Counted from the stretch's first letter, positions 21,802 through 33,382 are shown. The stretch: 64,000 nucleotides of DNA from Fusarium oxysporum f. sp. lycopersici 4287 (GCF_000149955.1 NC_030992.1:1395073-1459072); one strand, 5' to 3'. The notes: generated by a model from the letters alone, not told the origin. A program made the numbers and translations.

Positions 21802-22600
21802 CTTGATCAATGTGGTTGATGAGCAACTGGAGTTTGGAGTATTGATGAAAAAAAGTTTAGCCCCATATCTGATTGAAACAGTGTTATCGGGGAAGTAATT
21901 CGCACAGTCCACTTACACGAGAGGACTGGGGTCTGTCTTGAAAGTGCGCTCCAAGAAAACTTCATACCTTGACAAAGGATGCCAAAATAAACTCATCAAA
22001 GGGCCCCTCAGCTTTTGATAACTTACCTAAGTCTTGCTATCATTTATGATCGAGGCCCTAAGTTTTGTTGCCTTCCCTAGAATGCTTAAAGCTATCAATA
22101 ATTTATTGAAATTTCTCAAAAGCTTGGAAACTATCATCTAAACTCTGGGATAAAGAGTCAGGCGCAGGTTAAAGTGTAGTAGGTTGCTTTAGTTAGAAGG
22201 GATTCCTCATTCTGATGGAAGAATTTTTGTATTTCTTATTCTTACATAGTAGTAGATATCGACTTATGCATTATATAATAGCTTCCTTCTCCTTACGTAT
22301 TCTCTCCTTTAGATTCTTCCCACATGCTTATGAGTTACTAAAGCTCGAAGCAATGGGTGGCCGAGATCATGCCCTTATCAACACAGGCATTACGAAACAC
22401 ACTACTTAACTTCGATCAAGTACCATTGTTGATAGCATGCCAAGTTGATGGCGGACGATAACCTATTTTGTAAACTGTGTAAATTGGATTCTCTAATATA
22501 CGTGATAAGCCTGTCCCAGATGTCCCCAAAAAGAATAAATTAGACGACGTTAATCCAGATGGAATATGAGAATAAGCGTTGATGAGGGAGCATTGACCAG
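21802..22600. other. AT-rich intergenic edge of the gene-poor island
   Basis: Mostly AT-rich with many CTTA/TAAG words (22020-22300), similar in texture to the AT-rich patches at 13.77-13.85 and 32.5-32.6 kb. It probably holds the RRP7 promoter next to 21.8 kb. No gene supported. Confidence 0.35.
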
Positions 22601-25058
22601 AACTCGATAACCAGATTCAGACTTGAAGAGTCTACACGGCTGATGAGTAGGCCGTTTATAGATGAGTGCAGATGAAGAAAGTCTGTTCTGCTGGTTCTGA
22701 ATGACTTGTTTGTTTGTGGTTCATATGAAGTTTATCCTTGAGTGTGCCTGTGAGGCAGAAGAACATTCTGCCATCTGCTTGTTTGTGGCCTTGTCTTGTT
22801 TGCAGTATTGTTTGCTAGACATCGGATGCGCCTGTGAGCAAGAGGGATATCCTGATAGCTGCTTGTTTGTGGTCTTGTTGACTTTTGTTGTTTATTCTTT
22901 CGAGATTCGTGCTGATGAGTAGAGGCTTGCCCTGTTTGTACTCACCTGTGCACTCCGACTGAACAGTATCTCCTCATCAGACGTCCATCCTGGAATCATA
23001 GGCATATGGGCCATAGGATTGCGACCTGGGCGATAACGAATGATGGTGTTGTATCGTGACTGGTGGTAAGGCTCAGTCTTGTAGAATAAAGAGCGATCAC
23101 TCTATGTGACTATGTGTCGATCGTTTGAGTTCCCGACGTCATGTCTGGGCTGCAAATGAAGATGGTGATCGCTGTCCTTTGTCGGATCGTTGAGCAATTA
23201 TTTGCTGAACGGTCGAACCATCTCAAGTGCTGTTTGGTCTTCGGTGCCTTGGAGGTGGTGGCTGTCTTATAAATGATCGTGTCTTGTAAGCTGACTGTAC
23301 AGTGATATTGGAGGCAACGAAAGTCTGGTCGGATTGTGATTATGTAGTTCGCGGTTGCGATATGTGCGCGAGCTGTCCCTTAGTCCGGGGGTTGACAGCT
23401 GCTTCTTTGTACTCCATCCGTCGTACGGAAGTTGGCCTTCATAGTTTCGGTAACGTCGATGGCCTTTGAAATCCCAGTTGCTCGTAGTTCGTGACCATCC
23501 CTTCTCATCGTCTGCATCTCCTCGTCTTCCATCCTTAGTGCTCCTAATCATCAGACAGATGTCATCCTTCGTATATCCCCTCATCTTCCACCCTATGCCC
23601 TTCCATAAGCCTGTGGCTACAACCTCACCACCGTCACCCTTGGTGACCCTTCAACCCCACCCATAACCTGTCTCCGCCTTTCCCCGGCCATTTCGCATTT
23701 CATCCTTCTCTTTGCTGGATACTGTTTCCTTTCCACGCCCTTTTTCCCTTTGTTCTCATATCCCTTGATGGCCTTGTAGATATACTCCCAGTCTGACCTT
23801 GAAATTATCCTTGGGGTCCCTCGTACTGGGCTTTGCATTTTCTCTCTCAGTCTCATATTCATGATATCGATCCTGACCCTAATTTGTAAATTGACCCTGA
23901 CGAATATTTGTCTCGGGGTCAAGCTTGCATCTGACCGGGTGCCTATATGTTATGTTGATCTGGGCATGATATTTTTGTGTAAAGCTCTGGTTCGGTCGTG
24001 CATGCGTTGTGATTGTATCTCGATGTTGTAATTCAGCTCAATCCAGATATGAATCTTCTCAATTTACTTGATTCTGATGTGATATAACCTCGAAGCTATA
24101 TATCGTCTTAGTAAGCGTTATGTTATTCGCTCTTGACTTTTTGTGTCTTGACCTTAGATCTCGTCCAAGTTGTGTATTATCTCGATTCTGATTCTTATTA
24201 CATACAGGTTTTCGGTTAAATCTGCATTGTAATCCAGTCCGAGTCTGCATATATGTTGCCTCGTGCTTGTTGCATTGAGGTCGCCTACCGGTTTGGTTCG
24301 CTTCGCTTTGCTTTATTTTCTTTTCGAGTCTGGCATCATGGTTGAGTCTTATGTTGAATCTGGGCTGTTTGTTGAGGTGATAAATCATCTGTCCTCATGA
24401 TCGGTTTTGCTCTCGAGTATGTATCTTGCGTTGGTGTCGATTGTCGTGTTAAAAATACGTTTCGCTTCAAGCCCAACTTTCACCACGAATCATTATCTGA
24501 CCTTGGACTTCAATGCCATATTGGCCTGATGTCTTTCTTTCTTTCTTTCTCTTTTTATTTATTTATTTATTTTCATCTCGACCTTGTGTCTTGTCTCAGA
24601 GTTGCATTCGATGATGATTCCGTTGCGACGTCGCCTTCAGTTGTCTTGGCTGCGGCTTGTATTGTGTGTCAAGCTCGATTCATTCGCTTCGGTCGAGTGG
24701 GTTATTATCACGAAACCGCATTGACTCGAGCCTGGTGTAATATAGTACCAGCTTGTGTCACACTCCTAAGCGTTGCCAAGCATGGATCCTTCTCCAGCTT
24801 ATGTCTCGCCACGGTGTTGGTGGTTTCCTCGACATTCGACGTGAGTTTGAATCAGTGTCCGTGTTCCCTTCAGTCGATTGTCGTTCCCTCTCTATTGGCC
24901 TTCGTGCCGGTGCCTGTAATGTTCCATAGTGCGTTTGGCCTATAACCCTTGGTATGGGTCTGGTGAGGTCTCGCAGTCATCTCGTTGAAGTCTTATGTTG
25001 ACAAGGCTACGCCAACAGCTTGATACACACAAGGGCAGGCTCTTCGCTCGTCATTTTC
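22600..25058. repeat. Strand-skewed T/G-rich degenerate repeat region
   Basis: The plus strand is visibly rich in T and G (the minus strand in A and C) over about 2.5 kb, unlike the flanking genes. Loosely recurring words are frequent: TGCTTGTTTGTGG at 22770-22783 and 22859-22872 with similar flanks (GCCTGTGAG upstream of both), and many short phrases like GATTCTGATT and GAGTCT. No long frame with ATG and family features exists on either strand. It could be an old expanded repeat, a decayed element, or a noncoding transcript. Confidence 0.4.
24530..24575. repeat. TTTC/TTTA microsatellite
   Basis: Consecutive CTTT units followed by TTTA/ATTT units (TTTCTTTCTTTC then TTTATTTATTTA). It lies inside an unsupported open frame at 24397-24945 and argues against that frame being a gene. 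Confidence 0.85.
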
Positions 25059-25200
25059 AGTTGTTGTTTCTGGTGGTCGCTTTTAGTTATCGTTTCTTGT
25101 TGTTGTTCCCAGTTGTCATCTCCAGTCGTTATTACTAGTCGCCATTTAAGTTGATGTTCTCAGTTGGAGTTCTCAGTTGGATTTTTGAGTCGGGACCCTC
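25059..25200. repeat. Degenerate 13-nt tandem array, about 11 units
   Basis: Reading the plus strand in 13-nt steps from 25059 gives units such as AGTTGTTGTTTCT, AGTTATCGTTTCT, AGTTGTCATCTCC, AGTTGATGTTCTC and AGTTGGAGTTCTC. One unit is 12 nt. Most units start AGTT or AGTC and end in a pyrimidine run. Units differ at several positions, so the array is old. Thirteen is not a multiple of three, so it was not expanded as in-frame protein repeats. Confidence 0.75.
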
Positions 25201-25609
25201 ATGTTGGTATTGCCTCCTCTATAAGATCATTTGCTGACTTTGCTGTTCCTCTGTCCTCCATATCACTCTGAGTATACATCTGGCTAACTCAATGATATCT
25301 CTGGTCGAAAGATCGCTGATATCATGAAAGCGTTCATTGCCAGGAGCAGTCGATGGCGGGCGGTACTTATGGCCAATCGTTGATAAACTGTGAGTAGACA
25401 CAATACAAATCGTTCTTTATATGCTCTTGGTCTCGAATGAATCCGAACTTGATGCGCCGTCGATCAGCTTGGGCGCGTCCAAGGGCTGCATTGTTCAATC
25501 ATATCACAACTAACAGGTATACACCTGCATAAACTTTGGTATGACCCTTTGATATCACTATGAAGACTTCGCGAAGCTGTGTTTCTTGACGCATGGTTTA
25601 TCCAGTTGG
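25201..25609. other. Short stretch between array and gene relic
   Basis: No gene supported. A 60-residue minus-strand frame with a good ATG (25401-25219, beginning MSTHSLSTIGHKY) looks protein-like but has no partner exons that I could join and no family match. Confidence 0.3.
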
Positions 25610-26270
25610 TCATTCGTTAGGATGATTCATGTTGAGATTCCATGTTATCGTTGCATTTCGTTTGATGTCCCGGAGTTGTCGACTGGCCGCACCCAGGTCA
25701 TTCAAATCGGAATCAAGGAATTCGACAACCTCGTTTTCACGGGTCGACGGTCCATCATCCTCACCAACAACTGAAGCCTGCCCAAAACTTGGCTTTCCAG
25801 CTGCTGAAAGTCGACCCCATCGAGGTCTCTCATATCGAGGTCTGAAAATTCATCCTCGCTTGAAAGGGCGTGAGTAACACCAGCATCAGGAGACGCTTTA
25901 GGTGCACTACTGCCAACAGTCGCACTGGTTGCAGATGCCGCACGAAGCAGACTACTACCCCCAGACTGAACCCACGAAGAAAAGCCACCAGTGATGACCC
26001 TCTTTTGGTTCTTATCGTCAAGACTGCCGGAAAGCGAGCGACTGTAGTAGCTGTAGTGTCCTTGCCATGAAGAACCTTTCGCAGAGAAAAGCAAATACTT
26101 ATATTGATATTTTTCCAGTGACTCCGCACTCGCATATAACCCCTATCAAGGATACAGCTGTAACGCAAGTCGTTTATTCTTGCCCAACTCAATGGGAGAT
26201 TCTTTGCATAGATGGCTATCTCTCTTTCCACTTCGAGGGACGGATATCGTTCCCTTGCCAGTCGCGTCAT
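25610..26270 (-). pseudogene. Probable frameshifted gene relic
   Basis: Three minus-strand frames in succession look protein-like and follow each other. The first starts at ATG 26270 (MTRLARERYPSLEVEREIAI) and looks credible to about 26140. The second is open from about 26135 to 25702 with a Ser/Ala-rich then acidic stretch (SSEDEFSDLDMRDLDG). The third is open from 25849 to a stop at 25610-25612 (ENEVVEFLDSDLNDLGAASR). The second and third overlap in sequence. I found no intron pair that links them cleanly. I do not recognise the family. It may be a decayed gene, an element fragment, or a gene with unusual introns. Confidence 0.4.
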
Positions 26271-28014
26271 GGCTAATTAACATGGACAAGGAACTGCCAG
26301 CAGCATGTGACCATGTCATTTTGACCTATGCGATTAGTGATGAAAATTCCCTGCCTTTTGCTGTCAACTGACGTATCAACGAAATTGTCATGTCTGTAAA
26401 ATGCGGCCGTTGCCTGGCGCCAAGGCCTCGTCTGTCACCGCAGTTCGACTCAATCGAACTCGATATGCGTTGCCGCCATCAGTGTTGAGTGATCGAACGG
26501 ATAAGGCGCCAACCCTTGCCAATGCCTGAGCATTTCTGGCGCCATCAGGCGCTCTCTTGTTGCATTTCGACTTGCGGCACTATTCGCCCTCGTGTGGAGA
26601 GTCATAGTGTCGCTTTTTGTGTGTACTACTCTTGTGTCCTATCAAGTTGCGGCACCGGATTCTGCACACAGGGATCCCAAGTCGACGGTCAAATGGGGTA
26701 TGCCACTTTCTCTTGCATTTTCTTTTCCTGCGACATGATGATAAGTGATCTGTCATGACATGACGTAGAGCACATCTCAAGTCTCGCAAAAGTTAAAATG
26801 ACAAACGACTGGGCAGAAAATAAAGGAACGAACGTTACTAGTCGAGCCGGGATATAAAGTCGACCAAGGTAGCGATAGATTTGGTAGTATGGTATTCATA
26901 TGCTCTTCCTTGTGCCATTTACCATGATGACAGCCTGTTACACGACGAGAGACGTGCTCGACGAGATGCGTACATATTGCGGTGTAAGTCATGTGACGGA
27001 TCATTCTGAGATGTGCCTTGCGGCGATCCAATTGCTGGATATCGTGCCTGCAGCTTGCATATCACATATTTCCTCCTCGTGGGTCGTGCCGATTCGTCTT
27101 TGGATATTCAAGGACGTCAACCAATGCCGAGAAGGTCAAGTTCATGCGATCAAATCTTCCGAGGCAAGTGCTACAGATATCCTTCTTCCACTATTTGCAT
27201 TTGAGAATGTGCGCTACGGAAGGCGGGATGGAAGTTTACCGTCACATGTGAAACTTGCGAAAGTTGCGGAGGACGCAGTGAAAGCATATCTATTATCTAA
27301 CATAAAGTACAACATTTGCGCCTACCGACCTTATCTCGCATACCCATCATCAACTGTAGATGGAGTACCCAGCTCAGTCGTAGATTAAGTGCTGATCGTT
27401 TCAACCTGCGATAAACAGAGAAGACCACCAAACGGATCCAGCATCACAGAAGTAGGCTACGAGGCAAATCAAGGAACTCATCGCGAACTGTACGACACTT
27501 AGTATGCATGCCACTTAAGCTACTGTAGCAATAACATTCGGCCACCGAAACGAATACGCGGTACTGGAAAGCACCTGCCCCAAATATTTGGGTTGTAATT
27601 TATTGGTTACCGGCGGATGACCATCCGGGGTAGTCACGTGGCTGTGTCCCACGTGTTGCAAATAAGCTTAAATTCGACAACATACCATTTTCCAACAGCC
27701 ACCATCATTGCAATTCAGTTTGCGTCCCTCATCTTTTGGTCAAATTAGCATGTTGATCACTTGTTCTGGCCGTTACACAAAGGGCGACACCTCGAAACTT
27801 ACCTGCAACTTGAAAAAGGATGGTCATACCCACTTACAGTCACGGGCCTGGCAAAAGCAAAATATAGGCTCAGGATATTTTACGGATCGTTTGTCATTAC
27901 TGTCCTTCAGGACTAGTTATCATGCTATCTATATAATCAATAGTTTCCCATACCGTCGCGCCGTAAACCATGAGACGGAAACCGTCCGACTAAAATGAAC
28001 TTCTAAAACACGCT
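26271..28014. other. Intergenic, no gene supported
   Basis: About 1.75 kb up to the 3' end of the glutamine synthetase gene. A 162-residue plus frame (26900-27388) has no recognisable domain and no clear splice partners, so I do not call it. A motif cluster at 27614-27655 is listed separately. Confidence 0.4.
27614..27655. promoter_or_regulatory. CGG-N-CCG palindrome with two E-boxes
   Basis: A perfect inverted repeat CGGATG-AC-CATCCG lies at 27614-27627, the arrangement bound by Zn(II)2Cys6 dimers. Two CACGTG E-boxes follow at 27635-27640 and 27650-27655. Three palindromic factor sites within 42 bp suggest a regulatory patch, but no start codon of a supported gene is near. It lies about 360 bp beyond the glutamine synthetase stop. 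Confidence 0.35.
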
Positions 28015-29715
28015 CTAAGCCATGGAAAATTGAAGCAAAACCTTTGTGACACGGTAAGGGTCAGCGTTAGAAGCCGGGCGACGGTCTTCAAAGTAGCCAT
28101 AGCCCTTGGCAGCGGTTTCGCGTGGCACGCGGATGCTTGTTCCGCGGTTTGCGACGCCCCAAGAGAAACTATCGATCGATCCGGTCTCATGGCGACCGGT
28201 TAACCGCAGTTCGTTGTCCTCGCCGTATTCGGCGATACACTCGACGTGGTGAGGCTCCAGCTTCTTCAGAGCTTCCTCAATAACCTTCATACCTCCCTCT
28301 TCGCGCATGGCCTTGGTAGAGAAGTTGGAGTGAAGACCCTGTGAGATATTAGCACATTGAAACATCCAAGAAAGAAGTGGACTTGCCGCTCCGTTCCAAT
28401 CTCCGGCAATGGGTTTAGGGTGCAGGGAGACCTTCGCACCGAATTCCTCGGCGACGCGATGCAAAAAGAATCGTGAAACCCAAAGTTGGTCACCCACTAT
28501 CGAAATTTGGTGGTTAGTGATATACGGAGTTTTGTGGGGATATGCCAAGGTTTAACCGAGCAGCCCCACATGGAGAAGAATAAACATACTCTCAATGCCG
28601 GTGCAGGGACCGACCTGATACTCCCATTGAGCAGGCATGACCTCGGCGTTGGTGCCGGAAATCTTGATTCCGGCATCTACACTCTTGTTAGACATGAATC
28701 GTAAACAGTGATCATGGAATGGCTATGATAACGAGACTTTATGTCTTGATAGAGCACATTCACAGAACTTCACTTACACAAGCAAGCCTTATAATGAGCC
28801 TCAACAATATCGCGCTGGACAACCTTGCCAGTACCGACACCGCAGTAATACTCGCCTTGGCTGCGACATTGTCAATTAATGCGCAAGAGATGCAGACGTG
28901 AACTTACGGAGCAGGGAAGCCACCAGCGGGCCAGCCGTAAGGTCGGTTGTCAGAACCTAGGAGGGTATACTCCTGCTCTAGACCAAACCAAGGCTCGTCA
29001 TCGGCATATGTGTCCATAACCTTCACGCAGTCGTGACGGAAGTTGTACTTGTTGGGAGTGCCATCGGCATTCCAGCACTCAGCAAGAACGATGATGTTGG
29101 GAGAGCCGCGGAAGGGATCGGGGTAGACTGCGCAGGGACGGAGGTAGACATCTGAGTTGTCGCCGGGGGCCTGGTTGGTAGAAGAACCATCGAAATTCCA
29201 CACGGGAAGATCCTCAGGCTTGTATTCCTTCTCGGGGAGTGTCTGCGACTTGTAAGTTGATGTTCGAGTTTCATATAGCTCCTGCTCCCTTGCTCCTTCC
29301 TCCTGTCATCAGAAACGTGAGCCCGATAGATCGGTGCGCCACGCATCCTCGCATCGTGGAGAATAAGCTTAATCACTATTTTAATGCTCATTCCACAAGG
29401 CAGGCGCAACACCGCTTCCGAGGCTCAAGTCGACGCCGCCAGACTAGAGGCCGGCCCATGGCCGGCCTCGCCGTTTCGGATCGGAGAGGAAGAGTGGGTC
29501 CGGGATGTAGAGTCGGTAGATTGGACTTACGCGAGACTTGGATCGTGTACCGCCTTCGGCGTCGACCCAGACGTACTCAGCCATGATCATGCCCTTCTGA
29601 TCAAGCTTGAGGAACTTCTGGAGAGTTTCCGTCCTTGAGGTGATAGGTGCAGCCTATGGGACATATTGTTAGTCATTTTGCTGATAGGCAGATTGCCATA
29701 AAGAGGACCAACCAT
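28015..29715 (-). CDS. glnA: Glutamine synthetase (GSII)
   Basis: It makes glutamine from glutamate, ammonia and ATP, the main ammonium-assimilating step in the cytosol. Seven exons (29715-29713, 29653-29531, 29248-28908, 28860-28778, 28676-28590, 28496-28387, 28338-28015) total 1,071 nt, or 356 aa, the usual eukaryotic length. Exon 1 codes only the Met. The beta-grasp part has [19 protein letters not shown], then [14 protein letters not shown] (the GS signature). The catalytic part has [54 protein letters not shown] ordering, [18 protein letters not shown] and [32 protein letters not shown]. The intron after NGA begins GCAAGT, a GC-AG intron, which is the only junction that restores the conserved NGAGLHSN. 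Intron 2 is long (282 nt) and holds a 10-bp palindrome. A GATAAG site at 29926-29931 in the promoter fits nitrogen control by an AreA-type factor, by inference. Confidence 0.97.
29447..29469. repeat. Perfect 10-bp GC-rich palindrome inside a GS intron
   Basis: Arms GAGGCCGGCC (29447-29456) and GGCCGGCCTC (29460-29469) are exact reverse complements around a CAT spacer. It lies in the 282-nt second intron of glutamine synthetase and would form a very stable hairpin in the pre-mRNA. Confidence 0.9.
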
Positions 29716-32700
29716 TGTGAATGTGGTTTGTGGTTTGTGGTAATAAGATCGACCGAATTCCAAATCAAGGTATGAGAAAGGAGATACAAATGTATCAAAC
29801 AATCAAACGGATATGTGTAGGATGACCGAAAAACAAAACTTTGGGAGGTCGGGGCGTCGCGGGTTTTATGTTTACGGATTCTATCCGTCTTCTGAAGAAA
29901 AGGTTGACACTCTCGCCCGCCAAAAGATAAGGATTCCCTGTGGCCGGATGCAGGGGCGTGGCTGTTACCGGCTTTCAGAGTGGGGTTAAATGTATTCCGT
30001 CACAATCCTCGATTGGCGCTCGGCAAGGTCACTTTGAGGAGGGGGGGCGTAGGTTTAACCAACAGACACTACACACACAGGGGAGATACTTGATTTCAAC
30101 ACAGATCGTCTTTTTCTACAGCACGTATTCGTCACCAAAAGATGATGTCTACCGCAACTGACTCCCCGTACAGATTGATTGAACTCTTGCCACGCTACTC
30201 AGACACAACTCAAGAGGGAGCAGTAGCTTCATTGAGTGGGTCGTTATTCAATCACTTCATAGCCATCCCAGCTCGTGAATGCTTCTCCGGCAGCCGGCTC
30301 ATTATCAACAATGCCTCCTTCAGTGGGTGGTATCGCTGTCGTAGCAAAACTTTCAGGGCACTGCCGCCTCACAGTAGTGCTGAATACAGTATGACATAAC
30401 AAGGCGGCTTCGGCGGAGACAGGTGTGTGTGCAAGGTACTCATGCTTTTTTTTGACACAGCCGCTCGGCGGGTATCCCCAGCGGCATAAGGCGGTGCTTT
30501 TCGTCGTCCTATCTAATCATCACCGGGCCGGCGAGGTTTGCTCGCTGGTTCAGATGACAATTCGGCTCAGTGCCGGCTCAACCTGTTCATTGACAATTAG
30601 TTATCTGAAAATAGGCGGATATGAAGCGCTTTGCTCCGCTTACGGAGCCTCGACTCCATTGGGGAAATGCGGCCCAGTGTACCGCAATTAATTGACCCAA
30701 AGTCTTATCGCGACAATGACCCATTAACACGTTAAAAGTAGAGTTAATTGCGCGTGTGGTTGTGCGTATGTGGTGCAGCGTGCCCGGATAAGGCATAGTG
30801 GGGGTGAGATAAGTGAAAACCATATGCTCCCAGCTTTGGGGATTCAGACCAATTGCATATCCTGCATTCAAAAGCTTCGTGCAGCAATATCTTTCGTCGC
30901 TAAGTGAGTCAGTATATTCGCAAACCATAGATAAGAAGACATCCCGACGCACCTCCGTCTTCTTCCCCAGGAAATCGAACCCCCAAAGTTCCCTCCCACT
31001 CTCAAGCAGAGGCTATCTGATGGTACCCGCGCCTTTCGTGGGCAAAGATTCTGGGGTTGGGTGGGACGGGTGCAATCCTTGTAGCCTGGCGTCTGGCCCA
31101 CATTCGCACATGCTACAGAACACAAGCAACGAGGTGCACACAGGGCAGGTCAGAAATAACTCCAGGACCAGACTGCGCCCTGAGCCCTTCTGATGTGAGC
31201 CATGGATGCCCCGAAAATACTCCATGCCCAGGACCCAGGCCCAGCTATTTTGAGAGCCACTTAAGGCCTGGTGCTTGTGACTCTCCAGAAAGTCCGACAG
31301 CCTCGGTGGTTCCGGTTTGTCCCTGATCTGTTACCAAATCGTTTCTTGAGCCCCAGGCGAACCATACTCATTTTAGTAAGACGGCCCTGTTTCTTTGTTT
31401 AACTTGTCCAACCATGGGCAGCAACGTCGAGGCGGGAGTGCAGTTCCTTCTACCACCGCTTCTTTTTTGGGGTTCATTCTCAGCGCTGCCCGGCGACGAG
31501 TCGGTGTCTCTCCAAGCACGCCCAGCCTTGTCTGTCATCAACGCCACCCCAAAAAAAGAATACCGTACCCAACGAACCAAAGCCACACACCCGAGATGGA
31601 CAGTAACTTGCAGGTTCTTATCATTAAGCCGTGATTGGCTCAGGGCATGTTCTGCATAATGCCTGTTATCTCACGTTGGGCTTCGACGAACGGCTTCAAA
31701 CCCGTTTCAGATATCTTCGTCTCTGGTTGGCTATTTTCACCACTTACCGAACTGTAAATCGCTCATGAATTCCGATTTTCAGGTCCTCTTCCATTTCCCC
31801 AGACCGTACGAAATTGCAATGTAGCTTTCGGGACATTCCAGACTTTCAGGCACTTCTCCAGGTCTGCCCTGTCCCGGATTGGGAGGCTGTGGTCTCCGGC
31901 TTCGGGGATACGCGATGAGTTGTATAATTGAATTGCTGGGGTTTTGCCGTCAATTATTAGCATCGGTCCGGTCGTGTCACTCGATTTTGCTCACCTCTTC
32001 TTCCATTTCTCCCTGGATAAATCATAATTGATCTAAAATTTGAGGGACTCCATTCTGCCGGGTGTCAGGGTTCAATTATTCCCGAGCTGAATCCGACTGG
32101 CTGCAACAAACGGTTCTTGTCAGTGGGCTCACACGCACGAGACCATGAGAAAAGATAGAGCCCCTGACGATGCCAGGGGTAATGCATGTTCCGACAACTT
32201 AATTGACATGCTCTCAAGTAAATGTATGGTAATGATAAGGCAGGCCAAGAAGAAGAATAACACCAAAGGGATAAGGGCCCCTTTGAGTGAGTCTTTTCAG
32301 GAGAAGAAATGCATGTTCAGAAAATTTCTTCTTCTGAGGCTCGCGTGAGCTGCCGTCAGGAAGCAGAGTTACGCAGATCGTTCCCTCTCTGTGAGTGGAA
32401 GAATACGAACTATCTCAAAGTAGGAGCAAGTGCTCGAAACTTTGGTTTGGCAACTGCGCTATGGGACAAAGTTGCACCTCCCGTGTCTTTCTTAAACTAA
32501 AGTTATCCTAAAATATATCATAGTCTTCTACAGTATTACTGCCTTTTCAAACTTATCATAAACTCTTCTTAAGTCTCTATTACCTTAGAATAGCAGAATG
32601 GCTGCTCAAAGAGGCAATGCTCCTACTCGGTGTCCCACACTGCTGAGATGGAGATCTGCCGCCCCCCGCAATCCCCATTTTGATTCACTACAAGATTGCC

Positions 32701-33382
32701 AGACCAATCAGACTCAAGCTTGAGACTATTACGCATTTAAATGAGCAACAGGAACTGATCCGATTCTGGGCTTACCCCAGGTTTCCGTCGATATCTTGCT
32801 ATCTCTGGAAGAGAAAGAGCAATTAATCTCGATCACTAAAGGCCTCATGTCTATTGGATCGCCAGAAGGGGGATGTAAAATGTTTGGCTTTTCTCGCTCC
32901 CACCCTCCCGCCCTCCGAGATCTGGAGAATTGGGTGATGGAATCACGTCCAGATAACTCGTTGCGCGAATGAGGTTGAGTCTGAGCCAATTCCCGGCATT
33001 CAATGTCAACGTCGAATAAGAAGTCCTCATTCACATTGGACTCAAAGTTTACCCACCTCGGTGTCAACTCCGGGTTTGGCGTCCCGAGATGCTGCGATTT
33101 ACGCCGAGACCCGGCGGGGGGATTGACGGGGGGTGACGGACTTTCACCGGGGGTTGGCCGTGCCAAGCTGGAGGCACTCAGCATGTGCGTGCGTCTTGAC
33201 GCACTTCAACACCATTCAGTGGCGACGGATAATGGTGGTTTAAATCTCGTGATGGATCAAAGGGCACCAGAAGGGAAAGCGAGTTGCTTTTTACATCACT
33301 TTATTCTCATTGGTCTTGGCAGGAAGGAGCCAAGGTCAAGAATTGCCCTTGACCCTCAAAATGACGTCGCTAACTTGTGTTT
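29716..33382. other. Long intergenic region upstream of glutamine synthetase
   Basis: About 3.7 kb. The first few hundred bases are the glutamine synthetase promoter, with a GATAAG at 29926-29931. No gene is supported beyond that. Frames such as 30813-31193 (+), 31368-31586 (-) and 32729-33184 (-) lack domains. An AT-rich patch lies at 32.5-32.6 kb. A G-rich patch at 33113-33157 has three runs of five or six G. Confidence 0.4.

Noticed and set aside
24397..24945. 182-codon plus-strand open frame in the T/G-rich island
   Set aside because: It runs through a TTTC/TTTA microsatellite, has no domain or splice partner, and its hydrophobic look follows from T-rich composition.
26900..27388. 162-codon plus-strand open frame
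   Set aside because: No family feature, no clear start context and no neighbouring exons; the length is possible by chance in this composition.
32729..33184. 151-codon minus-strand frame
   Set aside because: Pro/Ser/Arg mix without a motif; nothing around it supports a gene and the G-rich patch explains part of the open frame.
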